A DNA stretch of 64,000 nucleotides. It comes from Coprinopsis marcescibilis (lineage: Eukaryota; Basidiomycota; Agaricomycetes; Agaricales; Psathyrellaceae). The translations under genes were made by a program, and so were the position numbers. Shown in pieces: positions 35,601-45,914 of the stretch. The notes beneath the pieces were generated by a model that did no database searches, was not told where the DNA came from, and worked only from the letters and a program-made list of their open reading frames with translations. Position 1 is the stretch's first letter; each line of letters starts with the position of its first letter. The DNA lies in contig ML210209.1 in the NCBI GenBank assembly GCA_004369085.1, positions 1 to 64,000 on the forward strand, read 5' to 3'.

Positions 35601-36919
35601 GGAACGGATGCCAGAACGGATTTCGTTTTGTCGCCTAGCTTGAACTTCGAGGGTCCCGCTTTCGACTCGCCTTTTTTCATCATCATGAGATTGAATGCGT
35701 TTAGTTTCTTCACTGGAGCTTGCTTGCTTCCCGAAGGCTTAGGAGCATTGACGTTGCCGGTATCGGTAGGTTTGCTATCAAGGGCAATAGCGTGATTTGA
35801 CGGACGTGGTAAGCGACTCTGCCTTTCGGATGGTTGCGCCAACGGGCCAGGTTTCGAAGCAATTGCCGTCGCAGGAGTTGGCTTTTTTAGCTTCGACCGG
35901 GAAACGTGGAACCGTTATTACAATGGAGCCTGGACGACGAGACACTCACTCACCTCCTTTGTGGCTTCCGCAGGTTTGGCCTTTGGTGCTTCTTTTACTA
36001 GCTTCGTTGGATGTGGAGTTTCGGGGACAGGCGTTAGGGGAGACAATAACGCAGCTGAATGAACAGTTGCGACGACGGCCGGTGTTGCTGGTTCTTGAAC
36101 GATGAACTCTTCCGAGAATTTGACCTTTGACAAAGACGTGTCAACCGACAGGGTGGGCTTCTCTGCTGCAGTCTCGGTATTGAAGTTGGCGTCTGGAGCG
36201 TCAATATTTCTTTCAACGCCTGTATCAACATCCATTGCGGAAGGGCTTTCGTCTGTAATCGATGCCAGCCGAGGAAATATTGAAGGCAATGGGGTAAACT
36301 TGATTTTCGGCGTTGAATTTTTTGAAGGGGAACGAGAACGGCTACGAGTGGGTGACGGTGGTAGATTGGTGAGGTCGATATGGGGGTACGATGTCGAGAA
36401 TACGGGAACGGATTGGGCCCGTCCATTCACTGGAGGTAAGGATGTCTCTCGTGTAGGCGGGTGCTCGCTCGCAGATGACTTGGGTTTCTTGTGTTCGAAT
36501 AACGAGATTGACAGGCGCCGTTTGGATCGCCTCTTGGCCACAACGTCTGGCTCGGACAAGTTTCTGCTGTGAGAGTTGCTGCGGGCCTTTCCCTGGCCTT
36601 TGGTTGCCTCGTGTTGCTCGTTATCCCTCTTGACGCGCTTTGGAGTGGGCCCATCGTCCAGGGAGCCGTTGGGCAGCTTGTGTGTCGAGGAGGGTGATGC
36701 GGATCGTTTGCCCGACGCTGTGATTGGTGACTGTTCACGCTTGGACGGCGAGAGCAATAGTTCGTCCTCTGACTCTGACTCCTGCTCCTCTTCCGGCTGA
36801 ATTTGACTTGAATGCATGTTATTTCTCGCATTTCTCGCCTGCTTCATTGGAGAACCTTGGGGAACTTGAAAGATTTCATCTGGGAGAGTTATTTGGGAAC
36901 GTGTCGAGCGTCGTTCCAT
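32647..36919 (-). CDS. BRCT-domain protein, microcephalin-like BRCT, long disordered N-terminus
   Basis: It starts MERRSTRSQITLPDEIFQVP at 36919, although an in-frame upstream ATG exists. The first two-thirds is disordered and rich in Ser/Pro/Lys (SPSKREQSPITASGKRSA, GRVTRSASTKK). Many SP/TP sites are possible cell-cycle kinase targets. A single recognisable BRCT domain lies near the C-terminus: FFKDCTVFVDVRTEDGEEAG, LFVEMLGNIGARVLTRVGQS, CTHIVYKNGLQSTINRYR, DPKPMVVGISWVVDS. The Trp in ISWVVDS is the BRCT hallmark, and the pattern resembles the first BRCT of MCPH1. After splicing out the intron that begins at the GTACGT donor near 32776, the tail reads STPQDDLTPLERARRRKSML and PTPQI-stop at 32647. 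Without that splice a stop falls at 32763. A DNA-damage or chromosome-condensation role is inference. Confidence 0.82.
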
Positions 36920-37168
36920 ATCTGTGGCTCTGCAACAATAAACTTCGGTTAGTCCCTTAATGCCATATTGTTGATAGATTACCATTACCTTCAACAGCAG
37001 GCCTGGCGAGTGCTTCCAGAACTGTACGATAGAGAAAGACTTCGCGACGAGACTGTTGGGAGCCAAGAAACGCGCGCATTCAATTACGACGAAGGTTCAA
37101 CAAATCCGGATCACGTGCGTGACATAAAATCCATTCACGTAGAGTCGAATTGCCAAGAGAATGGAATC
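36920..37168. promoter_or_regulatory. Bidirectional promoter between the BRCT gene and NAD kinase
   Basis: These 249 bases separate two head-to-head start codons. The region contains a CACGTG E-box at 37112-37117, which could bind bHLH factors (Cbf1-like). No gene fits in the interval. The true 5' ends are unknown, and the open frame upstream of 37169 extends to 36968. Confidence 0.4.
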
Positions 37169-38713
37169 ATGGCTTCCTTCTTTCGTCACTGTTCTCTCAG
37201 GCATATCGCCTCTCCATGGCGTTTCCAGACAGTGTACAGGCCTCAATGCATACGACGACTAATATCTCAACAACAATCCTACCACACATCCAAGCCCTTT
37301 CGACTGCCAGTGACTGTTTCTAGTGTCCCGACGTCCGTATTCATCCTCCATCTATTGGTCGCGAAAGCTAATCCAGTAGAGAGTAGTCCAGAACAGCTTC
37401 AAACTCCACCAAAGTCTATTCTAATTGTGAACAAAATGCGTACGCAACCAGTTATAATGGCTATCGACGCATTCCTCGAGTTAGTGCGAATAGCCGAGTC
37501 ATAACTAGCTTGCTAACTCTCAGCCCCTCCCATCAGACACGTACATGAGAAATACCCAGACGTTAGAGTGTTCCATGAAGACCGGCTAGATATCCCTCAC
37601 GGTGCTGAAGTATGGAAGCCAGGTTGTCCCAGGTCGAGCCTTTAACTGAAAGCACTCACTTACTCTGCCAATCAGGCCCTGACTCTGAACGGATCGACCT
37701 CGTAGTTACTCTAGGAGGCGATGGGACCATCCTGCATGCGTCTTCGCTATTCAGCGCAGGCGCTGTTCCTCCGGTTCTGAGCTTCTCGATGGGGACACTA
37801 GGGTTCCTTCTCCCATTTCGTATGTGTTATGACACGAACGCCCTCTGACAAATTCGCTGACAATGGTTAGACATCGACGACTTCTCCAAGGCCCTTGAAA
37901 GTGTTTTCTCGGGGAAAGCAACCATTCTGAATAGGATGCGACTTGCTTGCGCCTTTTACAATACTGACCTTGAGAAAAAGGAAGACGAAAGAAACGGTAG
38001 GAGGCGATTGTGCCTCAGCTTTGAGATGCTGACTTACCTTATAGCAGACTGGCAAGTCATGAACGAGATAGCTCTTCACAGGGGTGGTAGTCCTCACCTT
38101 AACACAATCGACATCTTTGTCGATGGACAGCACCTGACAGAAGCAGTGGTAAGCCAGCACATACATGGTCGATGATGTCATTCGCCCCTAATCCAATGCA
38201 TTCAGTCCGACGGCCTAATCGTATCGACACCAACAGGGTCCACAGCTTACTCGCTATCCGCTGGAGGACCCATTGTACATCCCTCTCTAAGTGCATTGGT
38301 CTTGACACCCATCTGCCCCCGGAGCCTGTCATTCCGACCGCTGGTCTTCCCTTCAACATCCATCATCACTTTGCGGGTATGTATTGGAAAGATACGTGCT
38401 GTGCAGCAGCCCAACACTAACCGTCGCACAGATAGGAGACCGCAGTCGAGCACCCGCAGGGGTTTCTATGGACGGTCGCACCTCGCACGTTCTCAACCCT
38501 GGTGAATCAGTAACTGTGCAAGCATCGCCGTTCCCTGTTCCCTGTATCAACCGGTCTTCTATAATAGATTCCCAGGCGGCCGCAGAGATGCAACACAGGG
38601 AGGGTGCTGGTCCAGGAAAGGAAGACGACTGGGTTCGTGATATCAACAATCTACTGCAGTACAATGCTACTTTCAGAAGCAAAGCGCTTCTGCGATACAG
38701 CAGAACATCATAA
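37169..38713 (+). CDS. NAD(H) kinase, probably mitochondrial (Pos5-like)
   Basis: This enzyme phosphorylates NAD(H) to NADP(H). The chosen start at 37169 gives [20 protein letters not shown], a basic Ser/Arg-rich mitochondrial presequence. The catalytic body starts [20 protein letters not shown]. It contains the GGDGT motif ([19 protein letters not shown]), [13 protein letters not shown], the NE motif in [15 protein letters not shown], and the glycine-rich conserved region [20 protein letters not shown]. After an intron near 38376-38431 comes [20 protein letters not shown]. The end is [17 protein letters not shown]. Several 40-65-base introns interrupt it; for example, FLE joins [15 protein letters not shown] near 37478-37539. 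The position of any intron between the presequence and PPKSIL is uncertain. It shares a promoter with the BRCT gene. Confidence 0.93.
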
Positions 38714-39022
38714 GCTCTCTCAATGGACAATGTACATATGAACTTAGGTATGATTGTCACTGGTAGTATACGGTTATGAATTATATATATTGTATGGTAG
38801 TAGTAATAGGATCCATGCCTAAAATTACACAGAGGTGTTCTTCCTATCTCCTTTGCAGTCCCTGCTGTCCTGTGTCTAATTTGTAACGATTGTCCAGGAG
38901 AATTGCTCAAAAGAAGGGCTGGTGGAAGCTTTTGTGCTCGCTCGCTGCCGGTCGAGCTCCAGCGTTGAAGATAGGAAGGGCATAAAGTCGAGACATCCCA
39001 GAGATACTTGTCCGCTTGGCAG
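38714..39022. other. Convergent 3' flank, no gene seen
   Basis: This lies between the NAD kinase stop and the stop of the minus-strand gene at 39023. It is AT-rich around 38760-38830 (TATATATTGTATGG). The interval holds the terminators of both genes, and I see nothing else in it. Confidence 0.4.
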
Positions 39023-39541
39023 TTACTTGGTGACAATGGCTGCTGAAAACCAAGATCGGCGAGTCTTTGCGTCGCTGCTCGCCGGAGAAGCGGCGCGCGA
39101 CGATGGGTTCGACTGAGACTGCCGCGACCCAGACTTTCCAGGTACTTCGAGGTACTGAGGGGGTGGTACACGCTCTTTCGAGTCTGCCTCACCCCGGACG
39201 TACACATCGATGACCTCGCCACGAAGCAGCCTCGCAACCGCGCTAGACCAAGCACTCTCGGATATCCTGACGGGCTGTCTCTCCCCATTGAATGATGATG
39301 TGACGGAAAACCCGATCCTTTCTCTGGGAGTGGCCCCGAGTTCCTCGTTGAATTCTTTCTGCGCGACGTCCAGAGCTTTCTGTCGTGGTTCAAGTGGTTA
39401 GAGCTGAGCGGTATACAATGAAGTCCATGCACGTACGTCGTAGGTCTCCTGGGGCTTGACATAGACTAGTTTGTGGTTGTGTCGGTATGTCACGATGTCG
39501 GCAGGAACTACTGGGCCTGATCTGTACATTCCTTGCGACAT
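39023..39541 (-). CDS. Uncharacterised small protein, about 154 residues
   Basis: I do not recognise the family. Two exons join to MSQGMYRSGPVVPADIVTYR, HNHKLVYVKPQETYDKALDV, AQKEFNEELG... The intron lies at roughly 39379-39434 (GTACGT donor, CAG acceptor). The first 105 or so residues look like a compact folded domain with alternating hydrophobic strands and a helix (EETYDKAL-type pattern). They include VTSSFNGERQPVRISESAWS and AVARLLRGEVIDVYVRG. The tail is a low-complexity Ser/Pro segment (SRQSQSNPSSRAASPASSD) ending FSAAIVTK-stop. A ubiquitin- or PB1-like fold for the first domain is a guess. It is convergent with NAD kinase. Confidence 0.7.
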
Positions 39542-40324
39542 TGTCAGAGGTGGTGAATAATATGTGGGGTGTAGATGCAGGATGCCACCGGGTTTTTATA
39601 CGCCATGAACAGTGCCTCAGGATATTATCAGAACTGACATGCGTCAACACACCACTAAAGGGCAGTGCGCAGAAGGTATCACGGGCAGTTCGCTTGCGGC
39701 TCCCCTTGGATTTAATCTGTCCCCTATAATGCACCACGAGCACGTTAGCCCCAAGGCTCCAAAGCCATACATCCATGTTACGCTCCTCACGACTAGCCTC
39801 AGTCTAAGTAAATGGAATGGTGATGACTATTAGGTTACTGAGAATTTCTGCATTGCACCTATTCGTAGTAGCGCCGCTTTCTAGATCACGTTGCTGTCAA
39901 AATTTATTAACAGCATCCCGCTATTGGCGCTTACCGTTAGATGCTGTTCCCTGCTGTTCTTGCGTCCGAGAAAGTCCAAGTGACTCATTTGAACTTTCCC
40001 GCATAGCTTGAAACACCTCTCTCGGAGTCTCCTTGGAACGTCGGTGGCAAGAGTGCTCAGAGCCCAATGACTACTTTCTGAGAACAACGTGGTTGATATA
40101 TTACCAGTTAATGCAATTTCAAACACTGCAATCAGTCAAGTTGACGACAATTGAACGAGGTAGTAACATGTCTGAAATGGCTGTGCAGTACATGACACAC
40201 TGTGACACACGACGATGGGAACAATAAAGGGCCGGAAAATGATCTTCAACAATTGCTTGCATTCCATAGTACATAGGCATAGGCATAATACAACCCGAGT
40301 CACAAAGGATTCACAATGAAACGG
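39542..40324. other. Intergenic region, no gene seen
   Basis: This covers the upstream region of the small gene ending at 39541 and the 3' flank of the coiled-coil gene ending at 40325. A repeated GGCATA lies near 40276-40285. The open frames present are short, overlap on both strands and have no recognisable domains. Confidence 0.4.
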
Positions 40325-41890
40325 CTATCGAATAGGACCGAGTGTTGTATTTATAATAAGCGGAGCCAGCTTCTTTCGCCGTTCCGCGTTCGTTTCCCTC
40401 TGCTTGGGTGGAGGAACCATGAGGAAGGGCACCTATTATGACAGTGAATATTATACTTTCAACGTCCGACAAGCACAAACTTACGCCAATGTGCGCCATG
40501 AACGTGTTCATGTCTTGAACATGCACTTCAACGTTCTCGTCTTCTGAGTCTGACTCTTCGGGAATTGCTGGCTCTGTGCCCTTGGAGGACACGCGACGGC
40601 CAAGCTTTGGGGCCCTTAGCCTCGCGATGCTGCCTGACTCCTCTATGGAAGGGGAAGGGGCTGCGCTTTCCAGCCCATACTCCCTTAACAGCGTCCTCGT
40701 GGCATCAGGGCCCAGGGCAAACAACGATTTCAAGTCCTTGGGAAATAGCGCTGAAGGGCCTGGCGACATTGGCTGGATACTATGGCTTCTCGAGATCGCA
40801 CCTAGACTCGCAAAGGCTGACACAGAACGCTTTATCGGCGTGGGTGCCGGTGCATGCGGGAATTCTGAGAGTGGGAAGGCACTGCTGAGCCTGGATTCGT
40901 CTACAGCCGTTGTGACGATAATGGGGTATGGAGATTGCTCAGGTGTGGGCAACGGTCGCAATAACGGCCGCAGCGGTACACTCAACGACGCCGATTGTAG
41001 ACTCGAGTTGTAACGACGAGCTTCACTAACTCGGAGAATTAGCACTATACTCTCGGGCGCAGAAGACAGTGCTTACGAGTTGTGGATGCCAGTCTTCACC
41101 TCCTGGATCTGACGTTTGTGTCCAAGCAAACCCTGGCGAAGAGCCTCGGGGATTTGAGTGTTTAACTGACACAGCGTCAATCAGAAAGGGGCACAGGTGC
41201 AGATAAAGAGACCTACCTCTGCACGAACGCGTTCTTCGACGACCCTTGAGATGGAATCGTTCACCATGGCATGTAGCTGTGTCTTCACATGATCTTTGAG
41301 TGCGGTCCTAACTTTCTCGACCAGTAATTGGTGCACAGTGTCCAGTTCTTCCTGCTGGCGAGCTATTTGCTCTTCGATCTCAGATTTGAGGAGAGCCAGC
41401 TACGAGTATGCATTATGTTGAAAAGTGTTGCGATAATCTCATAGGAAGTAAAACGCACCTCCTCTCTGATCTTTCCATCTGAACTCATTTGCTGCATACG
41501 GTCACTTTGCACCTCCAAGTGGCCGAGAGTATTCGATAAGTTCGCCAGCGCCTGTTTAATTGTGGATTGGAACTCGGCAATTGCAAGGATCTCTGGGGAG
41601 GCAATCGCCTCAGCCTTCGGTTTCAAGTCCTCAGATTGCGCCGTCCACAAATCGGAAATGGACGGTAATTGTAGTTTACGCGGTTGAGGTAATCTTGGGG
41701 ACATCGGAGGAGACCACAACCCTGTCTCAGGGCTAACGATCCGGTCGCCAGAGGAGGGTCCATTGGTTGGACTAGGTGTTGGTGGTATCACAATCGTCGG
41801 CTTCGGTGGCCTGGCGGCATTGGTTGGCGATTGCGGTGATTGAGCTTGCTTCACCAGGGCCGGGCTAGAAGCCTTCTTTTTCTTGGCCAT
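40325..41890 (-). CDS. Uncharacterised coiled-coil protein with Pro/Ser-rich flanks
   Basis: I do not recognise the function. The start chosen at 41890 gives MAKKKKASSPALVKQAQSPQ; an in-frame upstream ATG at 41959 is possible. The N-terminus is Pro-rich (KPTIVIPPTPSPTNG). The central part is helical and probably coiled coil: EFQSTIKQALANLSNTLGHL, IREELALLKSEIEEQIARQQ, EELDTVHQLLVEKVRTALKD, and then VVEERVRAELNTQIPEALRQ. The C-terminal half is Ser/Pro-rich (LGRRVSSKGTEPAIPEESDS) and ends VPFLMVPPPKQRETNAERRK followed by KLAPLIINTTLGPIR-stop. That last block is unusually well formed and probably conserved. Introns lie near 40431-40483, 41028-41078, 41168-41217 and 41400-41458. I suspect a basidiomycete-specific structural protein, but this is inference. 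Confidence 0.75.
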
Positions 41891-44800
41891 GTCCGCTTCG
41901 TCTAGTCGTCGATGGAGGGTGCAAGGTGAGGATTGTAGGAGCAGCTGAGGGCCTAGCAAGTGAAAGAAACGGGAGATGAGGCTGACGTGTGCTCTGGGTT
42001 GTCATTTGACCCTCTCAATTGTCACACCTGAGCATAAGACCCAGCCATGAGGCGGATGCGAGGCCGTTGTACATTGGAGCAGTACCGTGGGTCCCGCTGG
42101 ATATGCCCTTTACCAATTATCGTAGTCCATGAGGCCTGAAACCATGAAGGATGATCAATCCTTAAAGCCGTCACATTGCTCAACCGACCGTAACCAGTCC
42201 TCCCAGCACAGAGAAAATGTTGGTGCTCTTTGCAGACATCGCTAGGACGCTCAGACGCAGTGCACACGCCCTTCGAAACGGCGCTTGGTTGCTGTTAATC
42301 AATTGGTTGCGGTGGAGGGAAGGAAAGAGATCAGCGTGGCTGTACATTACAGCAGTGACCTGGCTCGAAGCGCGTTTCTGGTTCTGACTTCCACCACGAG
42401 TTCTCCAACATGCGACTGTGCACGGTTAACAACCTCAAAGGAATGCATCAAACCAAATCGAAGAGACTTGTCGGACAATTCACCGTTTCTATATGGTCTT
42501 TGACTGTTATACCCAAAGAAGTCTGACAGACACACCTTTCGAGTTCAGGATAGATAGGCGCCGAAATATGACTCTGTGCCCACAACTCTGGACAAATCCT
42601 CCCTCGATGCTTATCGGTCACAATGGTCTCCTCCCGTATATCGCATGGAGCAACCTCAAAACATAGAGCACCGTCCGCAACAGTGCAGCTCAAACCACCC
42701 GAGCCTGCTTATCGACATTTACGGAAGAAAGGACAGGTGTGCTGATATGGATCTGTGTCACCGAGCTCAATCTGCAGACCTCCGTTGACAGGATTATCCG
42801 AGCTTCGACATCTTTCGACACCCCTACTGTATATGCCACTAAACCGCGACCATGCATTCGACGCAACCCCTTCCAACATGGTGGCGCGAAAGATTCCGAG
42901 ATGTTCTCTTTCTGGGCTTGACAATGGTTGCGCAAGTGCTATTAGGTCTTCCATATACTGACACCCATCCGGTGCTCCTACTTGGCTCTGGAACGGAGAT
43001 CATTGCCTGCTGTGAACCCCTGTCGTGTTTGCCGCCCATGGGCTTCTCTGTTCTGTGGCTTGATGCTTGTTCTCAACTCCACAACGCTCTTTATAAAAAG
43101 AACTTTGTTCACAGATAACAGCAAAGGGACCATTATGCACACTAGCGCGGCTTCTTTGAGAGCCCTGATATGTATCCACCTTCGATCCCCTATGGCGCTT
43201 TGGCGTACTCGTTGAAACCCGAGCCACATGCAATCTGTTGTCAGCTGCAATCCCCACCAATGGAAACTACCGATACATCCGCCCCGCTCTCACGTCACGT
43301 TTAGCAGATTCCGGATATCGCTGAGGCGTCAACTCGTCTTGACCATACTTCTGGGTTTCAACGGCATTAGGTCAACTGCAGACCGCAGGCTATTCCTTCC
43401 GCTTGTTAAGATTTTCCGGCGCAGTGTGGCGGATCTGGGTCATGGCAGCTGATCCAAGTCTTCCAAGTGCAACCCTCTTCGCATCTGGTACCCTCTAGAC
43501 CGGTCAGCTGAATTGGCTACTAGGATAACGAACCTGACGGACTACAAGCCCACCAGTTCAACGCTTCTCAGCACAGATGGAGAAACCCCGCCCACACGGC
43601 CTGTCTTCTGTTCTCTTCTAATCTGGTGGCTGTAAACGTTCTTGAGGTGGGATTCCGAATCGAAGAGGCGCTTAAATCCACTCTAACGGGGTTCTGCAAG
43701 CCAGACGAGTCTTCGCCGAACCCCGTTCGCCATATGGTGCAAACACGTCCCGCCTGGCATCTTTCAAACCCAAAAACTCTCCTGGTCTGTAGACTGGTCT
43801 TTTGTCATGAACGTGGACAAATGCAGGTACTTTCAACCCCACAGGCCTGGAACTTTGTCCCCGTCGCAAACTAGAGTGGAGCTTGAATTTTGACACCCCA
43901 AGGTGACATACCGGGATCCCAAGCGACTTTCGCCCGCTCTAACTTCCCCCCGTTTCTCCTTGTGGTCACGCGCACATGCAGAGCAGGCGCCGACAGAAGC
44001 TGAGGGGGGAGTTTTGACGCCTTTACATATCGTCTCCCATAGGCAACCCACTTGTTGATTTAACAACTGACATTATCTTTGACAAATCGAATCACCAATA
44101 ACGAAACAGAGCAAGCTTAACTCCCTTGTACAGTTTCCAAGCCCGTCACAAACCGGGCTTCCGACGATTAATTCAAGGTGACCATGGCATGCCAGTGTCA
44201 TGGACGTCGGTAAGCTGCTACTACAGGGTAGCCACCACCAAGCCGCAACTTGACTCACCCACGTCTATCACTTATGCTTTCCAAGTTCATAACGGCAGCA
44301 CGGACTTTTAGTTGGAAGCTCGTTGCTTTTTCGGATATCGGGGCCTACCAAACGTCATCATCGTGCTCCGAACTGACAAGCTGTCTCATGACTTGGGACT
44401 GGACTTGAGAAAGCGGGGCTTCGAAGCAACGTGCACAGTCGTGAGCTCGACACAAGAGGAAGATTCGACACACATGCGAGAATCACAACATCCTCTCAAT
44501 CACAATTTCAACTTGGCCTGCTGGAGTCTATTGCCTCCGTCACCTTGAACGGTCTCCGAGCGCTGCACTTTTCACAACTGCTTAGTATCTACCCCCTGTG
44601 TAGGCCATCGGCCGCCGAAAGGCTCAAGAACCTGGAGAGACACTAGGGGACATTAGAGGGGCCCGATTTCAAGCAGCCCCAGCGTACGGAACATCCAGAG
44701 TTCCATTCATATCAGACATTTTTTGCGTGTCGGTTAGTAGAAACGAGCTGATGAAACCCCTGGTCACGCGTTGAATTTGGTGTAGCCCCCGTTGTCCAAG

Positions 44801-45914
44801 CGCTTCCAAGCTAGCTGTTTCAAAAAAGCCAAATTCCGAGGGGTTACATAGGGCCAACATGCTACAGCGCGTCGAATTTCTGTGTAGCGAGGAGTGAATT
44901 GATATCTTCGTAAAAGATTCCACGCTCAGCCCGCAAAATCCGTACAAAAATACCACTCACACGTCCACCGACTCTCACAACTCGGTGGATTCGATTGAAC
45001 ACTGACTGGCGTCAGGTTGTGCTGTTGTGAGTCACCTTCATCAGAGAAAAACGTACAGTCGCCTTGAAAATTTGTCCTCCGCTTGTCAAAGGCACCCACT
45101 CCAAAACATAATAAAAACATCTTCAGTCGCTAAAGCGAACAAGGAAGGTGGAGATAAGGATGTGAAGCGGATGAATTCCTTTGGTTTGTATTTCAAACTA
45201 TTAGGAGTGATGTACGGTATCTAAGGCACTACATTTGCTTTATAAACTACCGAGAGGAGAGAGAGAGAGGGAGAGAAAGAAAGGATCGACGGATAGTAGT
45301 TTGCGGACACATACAAGAGAACGGAATAGAGAGATTGTACATCTTTGTATCGAGATCGAGACAGGGAGAGGGAGAGGGTTAGAAAGGAACGAAAGAATGA
45401 CCGGATAAGAGGAAAGAATAAGGTATGAGAAGAAAGAGTCCTTTCGGTTATAACTACAATAAACAAATACTACATGTAGAGAACGGGGACGAAGGTCGAA
45501 TAATGAAAGATTATTTAAATCTGTACATAAACAATTGCCAAGTAGTTGCTATGCTAGTGGAAGCCCAAAAACAAAAAAAAGGAGCGTAGACGTTGTTAGA
45601 AAGAAAGAGAAACATCCATGCAACAAAAGACAGCGGGATAGAGAGAAACGATTGTGGTGCTTGATTAGAGGATAGCGGAAAGAGTGTTGGATCTGACAAA
45701 GGCAGGATGACGCGGTGCAGCCCTGAAGGCTATGCGCTGAACTGCTATTAGAGCGAACAGAAGAATGTCGGCAAAGGTATTAGTCCAGGCTGGTAACGAA
45801 TATTCCGATGATAGAGTGCAATGGCGCGAACCAATGGGACGGTGTCTCCTCACGCAGCCCGCCGACCGCCCCAACCAAGGCATCCAATGGGGAATTTCCA
45901 AACGAATTAGCCAA
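41891..45914. other. Gene-poor region of about 4 kb
   Basis: No gene is supported here. Between about 42,690 and 43,260 several short frames overlap on both strands, but none has a recognisable domain, an acceptable start with splice partners, or biased composition. I see no transposon terminal repeats and no reverse transcriptase or transposase motifs. The right part (45,240-45,480) is a purine-rich tract, listed separately. It includes the 3' flank of the homeobox gene and the promoter side of the coiled-coil gene. Confidence 0.5.
45243..45480. repeat. Purine-rich (GA-rich) tract downstream of the homeobox gene
   Basis: The plus strand carries imperfect GAGA runs (for example GAGAGGAGAGAGAGAGAGGG at about 45251) and more GGGAGAGGGAGAGGG and GAAAGAA segments, so the minus strand is CT-rich. 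If the homeobox mRNA extends this far, its 3' UTR would contain a long pyrimidine tract. It is low-complexity sequence and not a coding or tandem-gene feature. Confidence 0.6.

Noticed and set aside
38353..39462. Minus-strand open frame of 369 codons across the NAD kinase 3' end
   Set aside because: It is antisense to clear NAD kinase exons and out of frame with the small gene at 39023-39541, which has better splice signals and composition.
42690..43260. Cluster of overlapping short frames on both strands
   Set aside because: Six or more frames are open at once, which reflects low stop-codon density; none shows conservation-like features.
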